From contig JAMPIK010000002.1 of assembly GCA_023662865.1 (NCBI GenBank), positions 62,001 through 126,000 of the forward strand: a stretch of 64,000 nt of DNA. Reading direction: 5' to 3'. The notes beneath the pieces were generated by a model that was not told the DNA's origin, searched no databases, and was given only the letters and a program-made list of their open reading frames with translations. Position 1 is the first letter of the stretch; each line of letters opens with the position of its first letter. A program made the position numbers and the translations under genes. Source of the DNA: Prevotella sp. (GTDB lineage Bacteria > Bacteroidota > Bacteroidia > Bacteroidales > Muribaculaceae). Positions 61,866-64,000 of the stretch are shown piece by piece.

Positions 61866-63024
61866 TTTTGTGGATTGTTACCAAAGTTGCACCATAGCCA
61901 TATTCCTGAAACGAAGCATCTTGCACATCACAAGCACTCCATTCGCGTTTAAGCAGGGAGCGAACAGCTTCACGCAACACACCATCGCCTTTGCCGTGAA
62001 TAAAGATTACCTTCTGCCCCAAACGGCGTGAGTGGGTCTTCATTACGCGCCGCACTGTGTCCAGTTGCAGATTTAGCATATCCGAATTGCTCATTCCGGC
62101 GGTGGTGTCAACCAATTCATTTATATGCAAATCCACCTCAATCGGCGGGAGAAGTTTGTTGGGATTGTCTGCCGGAGAAGCATTTCTGTGTCTGTCGCGC
62201 CCTTTACGTGTTTGTTTCCCGAACTTTGCTTCAAGAGCTTTTGCATCGGCAGCCGAGGGTGCACCCCCCATAGCTTGCTTGAGTGCGGCGGGATCCGGTT
62301 TTGGTGTCTCAGTCGGCACATCGTTGAGAATGAGCGGCACCTCAAGCACCGGGGTGTCGAAATAGACACCGGTGCGGAAGCAATGCAATTTATAGAACTT
62401 TTTGAGATCAAGGCGTTTTCGACAATCAACAGCCGGTTTGAGAGTGAAAGCCTTTTCGCGCTTGAAAGCGAAGGTCTGCAAAGCCACATGCTCAAACCCC
62501 GGAAGTTCGCTGTGCGTAAATGTGGCGAGGTCTACCACCATGTTGGGTTCCACCGTTCCTTCATATCGCACAGACCATTGCTTCCCGTCGGAGCTTGTCA
62601 AGAATATGAACGAAAGATAATAGTTGGAGTCATTTACAAGAGCCGCTGCAAACTGTGTATTGGATAACTGTTTGATATTCATAGGTTCAAATGCCAAAAC
62701 CAAATTCAGCTTTTCGCCGTGAGCAGTCTCCTCCACCGGTAGCGGCTTGGGCGGCTCCGGTTTTACTTCCTTGGTGAGTTCCGTCTGCTTGCGCGTCTGC
62801 GCATCGCGAGCCTTCACCGCATCAACGGCCTTTTGGTCAAACAAGAGCTTTGCAGTCGATTTCGGGTTCTCATGTCCTTGCGGCAGTACAACCACCAGCT
62901 CATTCAGAAGCACCGGAGTCTCGAAGCCGTCTTCGTCTACATAAGCCATACGCCCCTCAATACGTGTTATTTTGCCGCCGCCCACGGCATTAAGATAACG
63001 GACGGTATCTCCAACTTTTGCCAT
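61858..63024 (-). CDS. DUF2027 and Smr-domain protein
   Basis: A 388-residue protein. The N-terminal domain MAKVGDTVRYLNAVGGGKITRI belongs to the DUF2027 type found in Bacteroidota. The middle is an Ig-like domain. The C-terminus (about 300-388) is a Smr domain with VDLHINELVD and the loop FIHGKGDGVLREAVRSLL. Smr domains nick DNA or cleave RNA, for example in ribosome rescue or recombination control. Start 63024 was chosen because it begins the conserved MAKVGDTV and lies 22 nt from a promoter; the in-frame 63099 start lies upstream of it. Confidence 0.9.
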   Translation of the reverse strand: MAKVGDTVRYLNAVGGGKITRIEGRMAYVDEDGFETPVLLNELVVVLPQGHENPKSTAKLLFDQKAVDAVKARDAQTRKQTELTKEVKPEPPKPLPVEETAHGEKLNLVLAFEPMNIKQLSNTQFAAALVNDSNYYLSFIFLTSSDGKQWSVRYEGTVEPNMVVDLATFTHSELPGFEHVALQTFAFKREKAFTLKPAVDCRKRLDLKKFYKLHCFRTGVYFDTPVLEVPLILNDVPTETPKPDPAALKQAMGGAPSAADAKALEAKFGKQTRKGRDRHRNASPADNPNKLLPPIEVDLHINELVDTTAGMSNSDMLNLQLDTVRRVMKTHSRRLGQKVIFIHGKGDGVLREAVRSLLKREWSACDVQDASFQEYGYGATLVTIHKNG

Positions 63025-63046
63025 ATCAGTATCAATACAATTTCTG

Positions 63047-63078
63047 CAAATTTCGGAAAAATCCCCCAAACAACCAAA
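63047..63078 (-). promoter_or_regulatory. Promoter of the Smr-DUF695-lipoprotein-comM operon
   Basis: On the minus strand TTTG (63078-63075), 20 nt, GAAATTTG (63054-63047), one base off the -7 consensus. Confidence 0.6.
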
Positions 63079-63107
63079 AAAATAAAAACTCCCCGACAAA
63101 AATTAAT

Positions 63108-63332
63108 TTAAAATTCAGTACCTTGATTTAGGATTTGTGTCACTATTGTATTACCTGAATGTTCGAGATATTCGAAAAAGAAAAGAAAATATATCAGTAT
63201 AATGTCGATTATCAGCAAGACAACAATAATTATTTTCAATAAAAGAATGGGCTTGTTATCTAATAATTGTCTGATTTTTTTTGAGCGTTGATTAATGTTT
63301 TTATCCGGCATATTATCAATTACCAAGTTCAA
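63108..63332 (-). CDS. Possible small single-helix membrane protein
   Basis: A 74-codon open frame with charged N-terminus and one long hydrophobic segment (about residues 29-53, Leu/Ile/Phe-rich). AT-rich with no start-site signal, and it partly overlaps a toxin remnant on the other strand. May be real or may be a by-product of AT-rich DNA. Confidence 0.25.
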   Translation of the reverse strand: MNLVIDNMPDKNINQRSKKIRQLLDNKPILLLKIIIVVLLIIDIILIYFLFFFEYLEHSGNTIVTQILNQGTEF

Positions 63333-63441
63333 GTTGATTTTTAATCAGATTAAAGTATTTGCCACGTTACTAAATGGGTTTCTGAAAAAGAGCAACAAAG
63401 ATTATAAGAAACATGTCACAATATCGCTGAAACAATATTAA
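63295..63441 (+). pseudogene. Possible remnant of a HigB-type toxin gene (C-terminal fragment)
   Basis: A short frame of 48 codons whose end reads IKVFATLLNGFLKKSNKDYKK. This resembles the C-terminal strand and basic tail of HigB/Gp49-type RNA-cleaving toxins (typically LxNxFxKKTQKTP). The N-terminal two-thirds is missing. The stop is 13 nt before the antitoxin-like start, the spacing typical of higBA. The call depends on memory of the family. Confidence 0.35.
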
Positions 63442-63454
63442 AAAAATTGGAACT

Positions 63455-63872
63455 ATGAGAAAGTTGGATTCCAAAAAATCAGCTATGCTTTCATCTGTAA
63501 ATGATAATCTTGACACGCGTTACGGACAGCATGGCACTCCCGAGCAAGAGAAGTTTTGATGAGGATTCTCTTGCTTGGTTCTACGGCAACATGCTACGCG
63601 AGCGGCGCAAAGAATTAAATATAACTTAAAAGCAAGTGGCAGAGCGGCTTGGCCGCGAACAGAGCTATATAGCACGTGTTGAAACGGGGAAAGCTGATAT
63701 ACAACTTTCAAGTTTCTTCCGTATTGCGGTAATACTTGGCATTCAATTCGTGCCGATGTTTATGGGGGGCGGTGCCTTAGTGGGGAAACCAAAAAGCGCC
63801 GGAGGCCGCAGCCGCCGACGCTTTAAGGTTCATGACGCAAAGACTTGCTTTATTACAATCTTTACAACCTGA
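63455..63872 (+). pseudogene. Disrupted HigA-like XRE-family antitoxin
   Basis: Reading from ATG 63455, the frame encodes an antitoxin-like N-terminus up to GTPEQEKF, then hits TGA. An extra T in the run at about 63554-63557 shifts the frame; the next frame continues DEDSLAWFYGNMLRERRKELNIT. There TAA at about 63627 replaces the CAA expected for Gln. The helix-turn-helix then follows (KQVAERLGREQSYIARVE). The protein ends in a long non-homologous tail at 63872. Two inactivating changes make this a pseudogene unless the C-terminal HTH is made from an internal start (63636). Confidence 0.75.
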
Positions 63873-63902
63873 AGGTGCACCACGAAGTGCGCCTTATGTT
63901 TT
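63869..63902 (+). terminator. Terminator-like hairpin after the antitoxin remnant
   Basis: AAGGTGCAC pairs with GTGCGCCTT (one G-T pair) across a short loop, followed by ATGTTTTT. The rest of the window to 64000 shows no gene. Confidence 0.6.
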
Positions 63903-64000
63903 TAGAACACCGCAGGGATTAAAAGGTTTAATCCGAATTGTGATGTTTAACATTTTTTAACTTTTATACAAACTTGCTGTAGTCTGCTTGGAGCATGTCG

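Overview
The window reads as chromosomal DNA of a gut Bacteroidales bacterium, most likely family Muribaculaceae (inference from overall protein style; not searched). Supporting signs seen directly are promoters of the Bacteroidota type (TTTG, about 20 nt, TAnnTTTG) rather than -35/-10 boxes, almost no Shine-Dalgarno sequences, a fused SecDF translocase, TonB-type outer-membrane receptors, many lipoproteins, and large surface proteins ending in a domain that resembles the type IX secretion (T9SS) sorting domain.

Layout. 1-653: end of the fumarate reductase/succinate dehydrogenase iron-sulfur subunit, with a terminator. 711-1585: a gene-free stretch full of hairpins. 1586-6925: beta-helix lipoprotein, lpxB, a low-molecular-weight phosphatase, a dipeptide epimerase and panB. 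7008-14028 (minus strand): OmpA-like lipoprotein, transmembrane Ser/Thr kinase, ECF sigma factor with a membrane partner, and secDF. 14470-20738: secreted nuclease, TonB-dependent receptor and OB-fold lipoprotein, which together look like a nucleic-acid scavenging locus. 20828-27645 (minus strand): giant surface protein, then a LytS/LytTR-type two-component system with an extra receiver lacking its phosphoacceptor. 28150-40651: pheT, yebC, a TPR protein with an outer-membrane barrel, tRNA-Tyr, a lipoprotein and an ABC transporter. 40690-44646: cobalamin adenosyltransferase, dnaX, hemW and a small lipoprotein. 45045-55646: porin and three surface/secreted proteins, one with a 1,059-bp nearly identical internal tandem duplication. 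55725-63024 (minus strand): type IIG-like restriction-modification enzyme, comM/yifB, thioredoxin-fold lipoprotein, DUF695 protein and DUF2027-Smr protein. 63100-64000: decayed HigBA-like toxin-antitoxin remnants.

The most unusual signal is a family of structured elements at three places (5850-6093, 18340-18530, 27671-28001). Each is bounded by inverted repeats of about 30 bp and carries one or two long hairpins. The hairpin stems differ in sequence but stay paired, while the loop motif (CRGTC, a short stem, then TCCYT) is conserved. All three sit just upstream of a start codon in the same orientation relative to the downstream gene. Other notable points are a perfect 51-bp palindrome inside the restriction-modification gene, a dnaX promoter that implies a leaderless mRNA, and the hairpin-rich gene-free region at 711-1585.
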